This document shows, in pieces, positions 55,866-64,000 of a stretch of DNA of 64,000 nucleotides. The DNA is from Meira nashicola (Eukaryota; Basidiomycota; Exobasidiomycetes; Exobasidiales; Brachybasidiaceae). The DNA lies in the NCBI GenBank assembly GCA_001600355.1, contig BCJU01000002.1, positions 310,001-374,000 of the forward strand, in the 5' to 3' direction. Within the stretch, counting starts at the first letter, position 1. Every line of letters starts with the position of its first letter. A model generated the notes under the pieces. The model ran no database searches and had not been told where the DNA came from. It worked only from the letters and a program-made list of their open reading frames with translations. The position numbers were made by a program, and so were the translations under genes.

Positions 55866-56894
55866 TCAAGAAGAGGCAGCCATTCGAGATTGTCGCTCCT
55901 CTAATTCGATTCTGCGTTCTGCATTAAGTTGTCTGCTCAAAATCTCCATCCAGGCAGCTGCATCTCCACGTTCTACAGCTTCATCGAGTCGTTTGACTGC
56001 CTCTCCAATAGGTAAAGGTGCATTTTCACTTCTATCAGATTCACTTGTACGTAACTTTGAATCCGAATAAGCATTTGCCGTATCTATATCCTGTGTTTTG
56101 TCATGACTTCGAATCTTACCCTCCAAAGTTTGTCGAGCTGATTGTCCAATCTTGTCAAATACAGCATTCTTTCGTTCACTTGCAGGAACAATTGAAGTTA
56201 ATTTTTCAATCAATTCGTCCATGCTCTTTACGTGCAAAACTCTGCATGCTATCTCTATTGAAACCCAAGTTGCTACACCTACAATTCCAGTTGCGATTGC
56301 GATTGCCTTGATCGCCATCACTACAGGTGATTCTCCTATTGGAATTTTGCCTTCAGGTATTTGTGTTTCTATAGTTGTCTTTGTTTGATTTATGTCTTCC
56401 TCTACCTCACTTTGTACTTCTGGCTTTAGCCTTGATCGCATCAAAACAGATGGAGGAGGAGCAGAGCTATTTGCATCAAATACTGATTCTTCTACATCCT
56501 TTCCTCGTATCAAATGCTGATGATCATTTGTCCTTTCTTCTACTCTTCTCAAAGCAGAAGGTCCTGCCAAAGAAGAAGTATCTTCGACATGATTCAAATC
56601 TTGTTTCTTAAATATAGAACGATTCATTTCTCCGAATAATGCAAAAACTCCTTTAGATGATGCTGTACCTAATGGACTTTGGTCTTTTATTCTTATTTGT
56701 GAAGACGTTTTGATTGGATTATTTAGCATTTGCATATCTTCTATTTTCATCTTTCTTCCTCTTCTTATTGTCACAACAGCTGCTATTCCTAATCCTGATG
56801 CAAATGCGATTGCCGATAATGTGGTAAAGTAGGATTGTCTTGAAGGTAATTTGAACGAAGATGATTCAGCTTCATCTTTACCCGTCTTTGACAT
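55866..56894 (-). CDS. TMEM242: TMEM242-like membrane protein (probable respiratory complex assembly)
   Basis: 342 residues with two membrane segments: residues 22-43 (YFTTLSAIAFASGLGIAAVV) and about 190-215 (AIKAIAIATGIVGVATWVSI). The second helix is followed by VLHVKSMDELIEKLTSIVPA, which matches the TMEM242 pattern of a helix then LGVHSMNDF..KM.SIFP. Human TMEM242 is a 141-residue mitochondrial inner-membrane factor for complex I and ATP synthase assembly. Here the loop between helices is much longer (about 145 residues, charged, with EERTNDHQHLIRGKDVEE) and a C-terminal helical extension is added (IELEERQSRMAASS). It is divergent from NDUFAF7, a complex I assembly factor, over 209 bp, which supports the call. 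Homology is at motif level only. Confidence 0.62.
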   Translation of the reverse strand: MSKTGKDEAESSSFKLPSRQSYFTTLSAIAFASGLGIAAVVTIRRGRKMKIEDMQMLNNPIKTSSQIRIKDQSPLGTASSKGVFALFGEMNRSIFKKQDLNHVEDTSSLAGPSALRRVEERTNDHQHLIRGKDVEESVFDANSSAPPPSVLMRSRLKPEVQSEVEEDINQTKTTIETQIPEGKIPIGESPVVMAIKAIAIATGIVGVATWVSIEIACRVLHVKSMDELIEKLTSIVPASERKNAVFDKIGQSARQTLEGKIRSHDKTQDIDTANAYSDSKLRTSESDRSENAPLPIGEAVKRLDEAVERGDAAAWMEILSRQLNAERRIELEERQSRMAASS

Positions 56895-57103
56895 CTTGTG
56901 TATGATAGATCAAAGAAACAAGAGGCTTTTGTTAATTTTCGGAATAAGGAAGAAAGGTAAAAAAAAGTAAACGCGTGCTTGAGCCATGCATTAAAGAAGA
57001 AATAATTTGGGTGGAGAATTAAAGAAGCGACGGCGCTAAGAAGAACGGAATTTGCTAAGGTTAGAATAAACTTCTCTCATGACCTTCATAGGCATAAATA
57101 GGT

Positions 57104-58918
57104 ATGATCGTAAGACATGCTGTTAGACGAGCAAGGGTGAGCTGCAGATCAATACAAACAAGATCGATACATGCAAGTGCTAGACTGCTAATAGAAGAAA
57201 CAAAAGAGAAAAAAGAAGAAGAAGAAGAGAAGAAGAATAACACCACCACCACATCAAATTTGTTTGGAGAAGAATTTGGAACGAAATCCGGACAAATAAA
57301 ACATCGAACACAATACAATCCAGACCCATTCTCATTAAAGCCGAGCTCAGATCATTATGAATATCCTCTAGTAAATCAAGAATGGCTTGCAAAACAAACG
57401 AAAAGACCAAAATCAGTACGAATGTTAGCAAGAGATTTCATATATGATTCATTGTATAATCCCGCATATGGATACTTTTCAAGGCATGCAGTCTTATTGC
57501 CTGATGGACAAAAACATCAGAGAGCATATGACTTTCCCGCTTTGGCGAACGAACGTGCATTTATGGTAGCTGTAGAAGAACGATATTCCGAATTTGAGAA
57601 TAGCATACAAGCACAAGATGAAAAAGCAGCAAAAGAGACTAGAGATCGTGTAGATTCAAAAGTGAAAGAAGTGTTAAGTCCACTGTTGAAGAAGAACAAA
57701 AACAAAAATAAAGAAGCTGATCAGGCTACACCTACTTCTACCAAATCTAAAACAAGAGTTGTACCTTTACCGGGTTCAGCACAAGCTTTAGATGCTGCAC
57801 AACGTAAAGGTCGTATAGATCTCGCACGTCAATTGTTGAACGAAAAAGAGACTGATGATCATGATCGAGATGTGAAAGCGATGGCAGCTCGTCAAGTCTG
57901 GCATACGCCAACGGAATTGTTTAAGCCGCATTTTGCACATGCGATTGCACGATATATGATTCAAGAAAAGGTAGAGGGAAAACCATTATGTGTTTATGAA
58001 GTTGGTGCAGGTTCAGGTGCTTTGGCAAGTGACATTTTAGATTTTATTCAAGCACAACATCCTGATTTATACAAAGACATGAGCTATCATATCATCGAAA
58101 TTTCACCTAGATTAGCCAATCAACAAAGAAGTACAATCGCAGAACATATAACCAATGCACCCAATCGTATCAAAGTAACAAACAAGAGCATACTTGATTG
58201 GCAAGAACAGGAGAAGAAGGATTGCTTTTTCTTGGCAATGGAAGTGTTTGACAATTTGACACATGATGTAGTGCGTTATGCAACCGATTCTCTTTTACCC
58301 TATCAAGCAATCGTTTCTATTGATGCAACAGGGGATATGCACGAGCTATGGGAGCCTGTACAAGACAAGAACATTCAAAGGTATCTGAGTATGCAAAGAA
58401 CTCAATCATCAACATCAAACTTTGTTCCGCCAACTGCACCGAATTGGATGCGATTCACACCAAATTTCTTCAGAGGAATATTAACACGTAATATTCCTTT
58501 CTATCCAAATCTGACTGAACCAGAATATATTCCGACAGGAAGTTTACAATTATTAGATGTTCTTTCACAAAAGTTTCCAAAACATAGAATGGTAATGGCC
58601 GATTTCGATGCATTACCAGACAGTCTTGTTGGTTTGAATGCACCTGTGGTACAGACACGTTTGAACGGAACGATGATCGCTGTAACGAAATATACAGTTC
58701 ATCAAGGATTCTTTGACATCTTTTTCCCAACAAATTTCAAAGATCTCAAGAGAACACATGATCAAGTAATGAAAAGTGCTGGAAGATCAAACGAAAAACA
58801 AATTTTAAGTCATCGTCAATTTTTGCAAACATATGCCGATCTTCCTGAAACTACATGCAAAGATGGCAGTAATCCAATGTTATCTTGGTATGCGAATGCT
58901 AGCTGGTTCCTTTCGTAA
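57104..58918 (+). CDS. NDUFAF7: Mitochondrial methyltransferase NDUFAF7/MidA family
   Basis: S-adenosylmethionine-dependent arginine methyltransferase family (DUF185) that in animals methylates NDUFS2 and is needed for complex I assembly. 604 residues, single exon. A mitochondrial presequence (MIVRHAVRRARVSCRSIQTR) is followed by a Glu/Lys-rich linker. The MidA domain (about 100-590) carries MLARDFIYDSLYNPAYGYFS, VWHTPTELFKPHFAHAIARY, the SAM-binding CVYEVGAGSGALASDILDF, YHIIEISPRLANQQ, CFFLAMEVFDNLTHDVVRY and FDALPDSLVGLNAPVVQTR. An insertion of about 110 residues (FENSIQAQDEKAAKETRD through DARQLLN-type helices) enlarges it compared with human NDUFAF7 (441). Converges with mL43, with 70 bp between stops. 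Confidence 0.9.
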   Translation: MIVRHAVRRARVSCRSIQTRSIHASARLLIEETKEKKEEEEEKKNNTTTTSNLFGEEFGTKSGQIKHRTQYNPDPFSLKPSSDHYEYPLVNQEWLAKQTKRPKSVRMLARDFIYDSLYNPAYGYFSRHAVLLPDGQKHQRAYDFPALANERAFMVAVEERYSEFENSIQAQDEKAAKETRDRVDSKVKEVLSPLLKKNKNKNKEADQATPTSTKSKTRVVPLPGSAQALDAAQRKGRIDLARQLLNEKETDDHDRDVKAMAARQVWHTPTELFKPHFAHAIARYMIQEKVEGKPLCVYEVGAGSGALASDILDFIQAQHPDLYKDMSYHIIEISPRLANQQRSTIAEHITNAPNRIKVTNKSILDWQEQEKKDCFFLAMEVFDNLTHDVVRYATDSLLPYQAIVSIDATGDMHELWEPVQDKNIQRYLSMQRTQSSTSNFVPPTAPNWMRFTPNFFRGILTRNIPFYPNLTEPEYIPTGSLQLLDVLSQKFPKHRMVMADFDALPDSLVGLNAPVVQTRLNGTMIAVTKYTVHQGFFDIFFPTNFKDLKRTHDQVMKSAGRSNEKQILSHRQFLQTYADLPETTCKDGSNPMLSWYANASWFLS

Positions 58919-58988
58919 TTGTTTTGTCCAAATGTACTATTATCATTATATTGTCTACAAATACACATTGAGCATCAATTTCTTGCCC

Positions 58989-59514
58989 TTAATTGCCTTT
59001 CCTCTGAACATGAAGTGCACTCCAAATTCCACGAGCGGATTCTTCTGCTCCAGCAACGACTGGTCGGTTTTTGAGATGTGTTAATTTCTTTCCACTTTGA
59101 TCTAGAACCAATTCAATCTTTTCTGAAACTTCCTTTATTCCCATATTACGAAGTGAAATTCCTTTTTCCTTTCCATTAACTAAGAATGAGAGTGGGATGA
59201 AATAAATAAAATTTGTCAAAATCGGCTTCGTAACCTGTAGAGAAGATCATTATGCACTCACCATAAAATGCTCTTAGCATAGGATGTCTATTTGGCTTTT
59301 CCTGTAGTACAACTTCTACATTCGGCCATTGTTGTGCAATTTGTGTTAATTTACCCTTTCTGGCAAAATCCATTGCTCCTTTAGAACTTGGCCATTGATC
59401 GTTATATTCCAATACAACTTTTCGACAAGGTAAAGAAAATCCTCCTAAACCTGAAGGACCAGGAGAAGAACGTAAACTTCCTCTTAATATTTGCGTAGGA
59501 AGTTTAGATGCCAT
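58989..59514 (-). CDS. MRPL51: Mitochondrial ribosomal protein mL43
   Basis: Large-subunit mitoribosomal protein with an L51/S25/CI-B8 thioredoxin-like fold. Exons 59262-59514 and 58989-59179 give 147 residues, joined as PMLRAFYVNGKEKGISLRN. Blocks: QILRGSLRSSPGPSGLGGF, CRKVVLEYNDQWPSSKGAMD, ARKGKLTQIAQQWPNVEVVL and QEKPNRHPMLRAFY, then ISLRNMGIKEVSEKIELVLD. The tail is KGN-ended and basic (VQRKGN). The intron (GTGAGT donor) is required to replace an unconserved continuation. Divergent from mitochondrial SSB. Confidence 0.93.
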
Positions 59515-59857
59515 CTTTTATTGGGTTGAATGTAGAGAATGATGATAGCAATGAGAACAATAATACATGCAAGAAGATTAACATTTTGGCCTGTGACATT
59601 TTTCTCATTGTCACGTGTTTATACCCTGTTGCCTTCCCTTTAAAAGCCGCCATCGCTCTTTACTGAGTATAAAATACGCGTCGCGCTTGTGCACGCACGC
59701 ACGCACGCGCTGAGCATTGTCCATCCATTTAATCAGTGTTGGCCGGATTAAGCTCTAGTCTAATTAAAGAATGAATGCGATTCTGATCGTTGGATGAATT
59801 GGATGATTGACACATAACCATCACTTCACAACATATAGATATATATATATTCTCAAG
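59515..59857. promoter_or_regulatory. Divergent promoter mL43 / mitochondrial SSB
   Basis: 343 bp shared by two mitochondrial-protein genes. It contains ACGCGT (59676-59681) and a (GCAC)n microsatellite at 59691-59708. Confidence 0.5.
59691..59708. repeat. (GCAC)n microsatellite
   Basis: Four and a half GCAC units in the mL43/mtSSB promoter. Confidence 0.85.
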
Positions 59858-60292
59858 ATGGCTTTCCGATCTGCACTTCGTACAGCTTTACCACAAAGCA
59901 CCACCCGATCATTCTCAACTTCGGCCGTTCAAAATGATATTGCACGTATGCAATTATTAGGTCGTTTAGTTGCTGATCCTGAACAACGTACAACAAGAAC
60001 AGGCAAAGATTATGTTAAATATACAGTTGCAACAACTGACCCATTAGGACCACCAAATGAATCAGGTGAACGTTCAGAACCAACTTCATCTTTTCATTCA
60101 ATTTTCGCTTTTGGCGAAGGACCAGTTTCACGTTTAACAAAATTGACAAAAGGAACTCAAGTTTTAGTAGATGCGGATTTTAAAGTTCAATATGAACCTT
60201 CTGAATCAGGTGGTCAAGGTCAAACGAATTATTTGGTTCAACATCGTTCTTTAACTGTTGTTTCACGTCCAAAGCCTGCTTCTGAAGTTTAA
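59858..60292 (+). CDS. RIM1: Mitochondrial single-stranded DNA-binding protein
   Basis: Binds ssDNA in mitochondrial DNA replication. 144 residues, single exon. Presequence MAFRSALRTALPQSTTRSFS then TSAVQNDIA; mature part with an OB fold: RMQLLGRLVADPEQRTTRTG, KDYVKYTVATTDPLG, SFHSIFAFGEGPVSRLTKL, KGTQVLVDADFKVQYE and NYLVQHRSLTVVSRP. The start is preceded by an AT repeat (ATATATATAT) and a CTCAAG leader. Length fits Rim1/mtSSB of fungi. Divergent from mL43, another mitochondrial gene. Confidence 0.93.
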   Translation: MAFRSALRTALPQSTTRSFSTSAVQNDIARMQLLGRLVADPEQRTTRTGKDYVKYTVATTDPLGPPNESGERSEPTSSFHSIFAFGEGPVSRLTKLTKGTQVLVDADFKVQYEPSESGGQGQTNYLVQHRSLTVVSRPKPASEV

Positions 60293-60496
60293 CAAGTTGA
60301 TATTGCGCTCACATCATCGCACTTTTTTGCAAAATACCACATCCTGTATACACCTCTTTCCTATCTCTTTAATGGAAATTGTCACATCACCACTCATTTA
60401 TATGTGCAAAAGAAAAGATAATCATAAAAACTTCAATTCGAAATGAATGTACATGGTAAAAACAGAGAGATAGCTTGAATATATACAACAACGCAT

Positions 60497-61081
60497 TTAG
60501 TTGCCTTTCTTCTTCTCGTTTGCCTTATCACGTAAAGCACCAAAGAATGGTTTACCGGAATTCTTCCACCAAATGAAACCGTTCAAAGCAGTTGCATATG
60601 CAGTCCAAGCCAAATAAGGAACAGTAAGAATTGCTGCACGTTCATCAACATCCTTTAATGTCCAACCCCAAACGGCAATCGTACCAAAGAGTGCGCTCAA
60701 ATTTGCGAATGAGATTGTGATTTGACCTGCACCAAAGAATAAAGGTGTCCATAATTGATTGAGTGCTAATTGAGCATAATATAATTTTAATGCGTTCATC
60801 GCTCTTGTTCTACCTAAACCAGGTGGAGTACGATCTAATGCTTTCACAGTTAAATGACTACTTACACCCATTGCAATATACAGTAAAGGCCAAACCACTC
60901 CAAAAGCCCAACGTGGTGGTTCCCATTTTGGTCTGGCTAAAGATTTATACCATAATGATTCGGGTGATTTTGAAGATGTACGAGTGACCAAACCTGTTGC
61001 AACGCCCAAAGTGACAGGAATACCAACGGCCAAGAATGGATTACGTGGTATATCGACCAAGAGAGGTGGTAGGGCAGACAT
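60497..61081 (-). CDS. TSPO: TspO/MBR family protein (translocator protein)
   Basis: Five-helix membrane protein of mitochondria (eukaryotes) or bacterial outer membranes that binds porphyrins and cholesterol-like ligands. 194 residues, single exon. Blocks: AVGIPVTLGVATGLVT, WYKSLARPKWEPPRWAFGVV, WPLLYIAMGVSSHLTVKALD, YYAQLALNQLWTPLFFGAGQ and AVWGWTLKDVDERAAILTVP, then YLAWTAYATALNGFIWWKN. The conserved Pro/Trp-rich PKWEPPRW loop and ALNQLWTPLFFG are the family signatures. The Lys-rich C-terminus (DKANEKKKGN) is a normal cytosolic tail. Divergent from NPR2. Confidence 0.94.
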   Translation of the reverse strand: MSALPPLLVDIPRNPFLAVGIPVTLGVATGLVTRTSSKSPESLWYKSLARPKWEPPRWAFGVVWPLLYIAMGVSSHLTVKALDRTPPGLGRTRAMNALKLYYAQLALNQLWTPLFFGAGQITISFANLSALFGTIAVWGWTLKDVDERAAILTVPYLAWTAYATALNGFIWWKNSGKPFFGALRDKANEKKKGN

Positions 61082-61421
61082 TATTACTTTTCGTTTGTGA
61101 AAGATGAAATGATGGTGGCAATGATGATGATTGTTGCATTCACCAATGAGAGAATAGATATTAATTGATTATGAACCAACACATTTCATTATGCTTGGAT
61201 GGAATGCATAGTGCGTAACTTACACGCCCACGGCCCACCCGGAACACTACGCACGATGACGCTCGACCGATAAGCCGCCAGCCATGCAGGGGCACAGCAT
61301 CTGCGCGTTTTGACATTTTGTTTTTTTGGCTTTCTATCATGCACGGTCCAAGGTGAAGTAAAAATTGGGAAAGAATCAAACCAAGTTCATGACTACATCG
61401 TAATATACCCCCTACTCGAAG
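61082..61421. promoter_or_regulatory. Divergent promoter TSPO / NPR2
   Basis: 340 bp with a GC-rich patch (61216-61290, CACGCCCACGGCCCACC). No GCGCAGCGCA copy. No other known element is recognised. Confidence 0.45.
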
Positions 61422-63818
61422 ATGAGCGATAGGTACGATGAGGAGGATGAATCGGAATATTCTTATACGAGCTCTTCCGAATTTGCATTATCATCCGAAA
61501 ATGAAAGACAAGCAAATATTCAACCAGAAGAAGATTATTTTCCTCCGATCGTAGCAATCTTTTATTCAATCTTTCATCCGACAAAAGGACCTACAGTAAT
61601 CTTTCAAGTTCCAGAAGGTAGCATTTATTCATCTTCTTCCTCCTCAAAAGAACAATCTAGTCCTGATCTGGAAACGGGGTCACAATCAGATATAAATGCG
61701 CAAGATGCTTCTGATGCTGAAGAAGATTTACCTCGAAAGAGAGGTCAACCACCACAAGCACATGCACCTCTTTTTGACTTTAGAGATTTGTCAGAGTATA
61801 TCGTTCCGCGTGCACCTCTTTGTGGAAGGCTGATAACATACTCCACTACATCACAAGAAGGTCAAAGTTATAAAGTACTCTCACATCCGGTCTTATTGGT
61901 CGATCAACAAAAATATCCGAGAAACAGTTTTATCTTCAATTTGGCATTCGTTTTTGATGGAAGGGCGGACGTACGGGCATATGAACCAATCGTACGTAAA
62001 TGCGCTCGTGAATTAAAAGATTTGGAACAAAATTCTTCTTTTCTTTCAAGATCACAATTTAGGATGTATGAATTAATCGAACAATTATTCGAAGATTTGA
62101 ATTCGTATTATGAATCATTTGTTGCTTTACCCGAAGCACCTCACTCAAAGTACGTAACAGAAGCAGCAAAAGCTGCCGAATTATTGCGTGATAAGCGAAT
62201 TTTTGTTCCAAGAGCTTGGAACGAGCAAGCAACTCAAAAGGATCCTGCTACATTGGCAACAACTGCTTTCGCACCTGGTAAACGTGAACCACCGCATGGT
62301 CTGGGAAGAACAGTACGTGATGCTATCAACGTGAAACTGTTTCCGACATATACGAATCCAAAAGAAGTGAACGATTGGGATGTTCCTGTAACATTGTTGG
62401 ATTTAAGCCGAAGGATAAGTGATAATTGGGATCTAACAATGCGAAAAGTTTTGCCGTTCGTAGATGGGATCAATCATGTCAAAAGGATTTCACAATTGGC
62501 AGATGCCGATATCGAGCTTACAAGACAATGCATCGAACATTTGTTATACTACAGATGCATCATTCTTATCGACGCATTTCAATTCACAAATATGTATACC
62601 GTTCGACCAACGATTGCCGTTTTGGCAGAAGATGAGATTATAATGAACGAATGCGCTGCTTATGTGACAAAACGAGGTTATGCTCTACCTACTTGGCCAA
62701 AGTTATTATCGTTATATTCCAGCTTGCGACCAAGTGTTACGCTCAACGAATGGATTGAAGAAAATGACATTGATTCTGTAGGAATCGATGTCAGAAGATT
62801 TGTCACTTTTGGTGTGATCAAGGGATTCTTGCGGAGAGTACATCGATATCCAGTTTTATTGTTAGGAGAAGCTGCTTCACAGATGGATAGATTGACAGGC
62901 ACAATTACAAACGCTCATCAACAAAGAAAGACTAGAGCAACAGTGATCGATGTAGCAAATGTAGCGTTCGATACAGCGGCAAGAGAGAGGCAAGAAAGGC
63001 AAGAGCGTTCGACATCTTCAATCACACCTCAGAATACCACAAAACGTACTCCTTTACGTAGAGGTGCATCTTCTTCAACCATTCGAGCATCTTTTTCCGC
63101 AAATAGAAAGAATACATACGATGAAGAATATCGCAAAGGAGGAGGATCAACAAGTCAAAATGAAATGCCAAAAATTCCACAAGGGATGATTGAAATGTTA
63201 GATGGAAATTTTCCGGATGATGCATTTTGTGTTTCTTTTAATCGAAGTTGGAATGATGTTTTGCATTTGTTGATCTTTATTGGATTACAATCAAATTATG
63301 AACAACAAGTTAACACACCTGGAGATTTAACACCACAAGGTACTTTGCCGCGTAGAGGTAGGCAATCAAGTCATCAAGGATCAACACTTGGAGGGAATGA
63401 AGAACAACAAAACGTTTCCGCAACTGGAGGTGCAGCGCCAGATGAAAGTGGATTTGGACAAATGTCTGGCTTTTGGGGTTTAGGCCCTGGTACAGGTCCT
63501 CCGAATACAACGGCTGGACAATCAAATAAACGTGCAGGAACGCTGAACGCTTTAGGTCCTGCTTCAACAGTAACTGCTTTTCCATCCTTACCCCGTTACA
63601 GAACAGGTTCTCAAGGTGGACAATCAGGCTTCAGTCGTTATACCAACGGTACTGGTGGAGATAGTAGTTTAGGAGGTTGGACTAGTAGTGGTAGAGCAGG
63701 CAATAGTAGTATCAACATTGCATCCTTCAGCGGAGCCCCAATTGATGATCTAGGTTACGAAGAACGAAAGCGGATATTAAAAGGGGATCTAGGTCGTGTA
63801 CAGATTATCGTCAAATAA
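61422..63818 (+). CDS. NPR2: Nitrogen permease regulator 2 (SEACIT/GATOR1 subunit)
   Basis: Subunit of the Npr2-Npr3-Iml1 GAP complex that inhibits TORC1 when amino acids are scarce. 798 residues, single exon. The N-terminal longin domain reads FPPIVAIFYSIFHPTKGPTV and IFQVPEGSIY, then YKVLSHPVLLVDQQKYPRNS and FIFNLAFVFDGRADVRAYEP, with YYESFVALPEAPHSKY in the middle. The C-terminal winged-helix region has VPVTLLDLSRRISDNWDLTM, VDGINHVKRISQLADADIEL and DVRRFVTFGVIKGFLRRVHR. Two insertions make it longer than yeast Npr2 (615): an acidic Ser-rich segment near residues 70-115, and a low-complexity region after 500 (RQERQERSTSSITPQNTTKR). The final part (GGQSGFSRYTNGTGGDSSLG) is disordered. Converges with a ketopantoate reductase-like gene. 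Confidence 0.94.
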   Translation: MSDRYDEEDESEYSYTSSSEFALSSENERQANIQPEEDYFPPIVAIFYSIFHPTKGPTVIFQVPEGSIYSSSSSSKEQSSPDLETGSQSDINAQDASDAEEDLPRKRGQPPQAHAPLFDFRDLSEYIVPRAPLCGRLITYSTTSQEGQSYKVLSHPVLLVDQQKYPRNSFIFNLAFVFDGRADVRAYEPIVRKCARELKDLEQNSSFLSRSQFRMYELIEQLFEDLNSYYESFVALPEAPHSKYVTEAAKAAELLRDKRIFVPRAWNEQATQKDPATLATTAFAPGKREPPHGLGRTVRDAINVKLFPTYTNPKEVNDWDVPVTLLDLSRRISDNWDLTMRKVLPFVDGINHVKRISQLADADIELTRQCIEHLLYYRCIILIDAFQFTNMYTVRPTIAVLAEDEIIMNECAAYVTKRGYALPTWPKLLSLYSSLRPSVTLNEWIEENDIDSVGIDVRRFVTFGVIKGFLRRVHRYPVLLLGEAASQMDRLTGTITNAHQQRKTRATVIDVANVAFDTAARERQERQERSTSSITPQNTTKRTPLRRGASSSTIRASFSANRKNTYDEEYRKGGGSTSQNEMPKIPQGMIEMLDGNFPDDAFCVSFNRSWNDVLHLLIFIGLQSNYEQQVNTPGDLTPQGTLPRRGRQSSHQGSTLGGNEEQQNVSATGGAAPDESGFGQMSGFWGLGPGTGPPNTTAGQSNKRAGTLNALGPASTVTAFPSLPRYRTGSQGGQSGFSRYTNGTGGDSSLGGWTSSGRAGNSSINIASFSGAPIDDLGYEERKRILKGDLGRVQIIVK

Positions 63819-63882
63819 AACAATTGTATCAAGAAATTTTATGTATTTTTACATTATTGCGAGAATGCTTCTAGAAAAACCT

Positions 63883-64000
63883 CTATGCCCTTCCCGCTGC
63901 TTTATGTACGAATTGCATCTGCGACGGACGTAAAGCAGCAAAGATTACTTCCAAACGTGGAACATTGACGTTGTGCTGTCTTGCTTTAAGGATAACATTA
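63883..64000 (-). CDS. C-terminal fragment, ketopantoate reductase-like (ApbA/PanE)
   Basis: Minus-strand frame open from the window edge to a TAG at 63883-63885 gives 38 residues: NVILKARQHNVNVPRLEVIF then AALRPSQMQFVHKAAGRA. The pattern of an A-R-x-H-x-V-x-x-P-R-L-E-x-x-x-A helix turn followed by L-R matches the C-terminal helix of ApbA/PanE-type 2-dehydropantoate 2-reductases. The Rossmann N-terminus lies outside the window, so this is a tentative family call. Confidence 0.5.
   Translation of the reverse strand, partial: NVILKARQHNVNVPRLEVIFAALRPSQMQFVHKAAGRA

Overview
This window is nuclear DNA of a fungus. Genes are compact and intron-poor; the introns are about 45-190 bp with GTGAGT/GTAAGT/GTATGT donors and AG acceptors. 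Almost every housekeeping protein has a clear fungal or general eukaryotic orthologue (VTC1, SWD1, LAS1, CYS3, LAG1, HIS3, GCD2, ADE8, NPR2). Complex I genes are present, which rules out Saccharomyces-type yeasts. A hydroxyornithine acyltransferase for siderophores, a LysM effector and several small secreted proteins suggest a plant- or surface-associated dikaryon. Low intron density makes a basidiomycete of the Ustilaginomycotina my best guess, but this is low-confidence inference.

Layout. 1-9 kb: the N-terminus of a membrane protein, a 2.9 kb gene-free stretch, VTC1, SWD1, a siderophore acyltransferase and a tiny secreted protein. 9-12 kb: a large secreted Ser/Thr/Asp-rich repeat protein broken by an assembly gap of 596 N. 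12-25 kb: a divergent pair of mitoribosomal genes (uL6m, mS38), an unknown conserved membrane protein, LAS1, RAD10/ERCC1, a LysM protein, a PLP aminotransferase and cyclin H. 25-35 kb: CYS3, an RCC1-repeat protein, ceramide synthase, HIS3, CstF-64/RNA15, a small membrane protein, eIF2B-delta and GAR transformylase. 35.4-38 kb: three tandem genes for secreted, very basic proteins built from a shared module of about 65-70 residues. This is the most distinctive locus and the best candidate for something undescribed. 38-49 kb: cytochrome c heme lyase, DPM1, a flavin reductase-like protein, a BolA protein with a long tail, NDUFB3, a HAD hydrolase, ATG16, TRM112 with a degenerate copy of its last exon downstream, a sterol desaturase-like hydroxylase and GGPP synthase. 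50-64 kb: RRP7, UMP/CMP kinase, a 61-residue membrane protein ending 17 nt before the kinase, tubulin cofactor A, the fluoride channel FEX, a SUZ-domain protein, a TMEM242-like protein divergent from NDUFAF7, mL43, mitochondrial SSB, TspO, NPR2 and the C-terminus of a ketopantoate reductase-like gene.

Organisation. Genes mostly alternate between divergent pairs sharing 0.2-0.5 kb promoters and convergent pairs separated by 60-240 bp. Several divergent pairs share a mitochondrial role: uL6m/mS38, TMEM242-like/NDUFAF7 and mL43/mtSSB. The 10-mer GCGCAGCGCA recurs five times, only in intergenic DNA. Several starts were set to the first conserved ATG, because the longest open frames there begin at a GTG or TTG codon. 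I found no convincing tRNA, rRNA, snRNA, CRISPR array or transposon.
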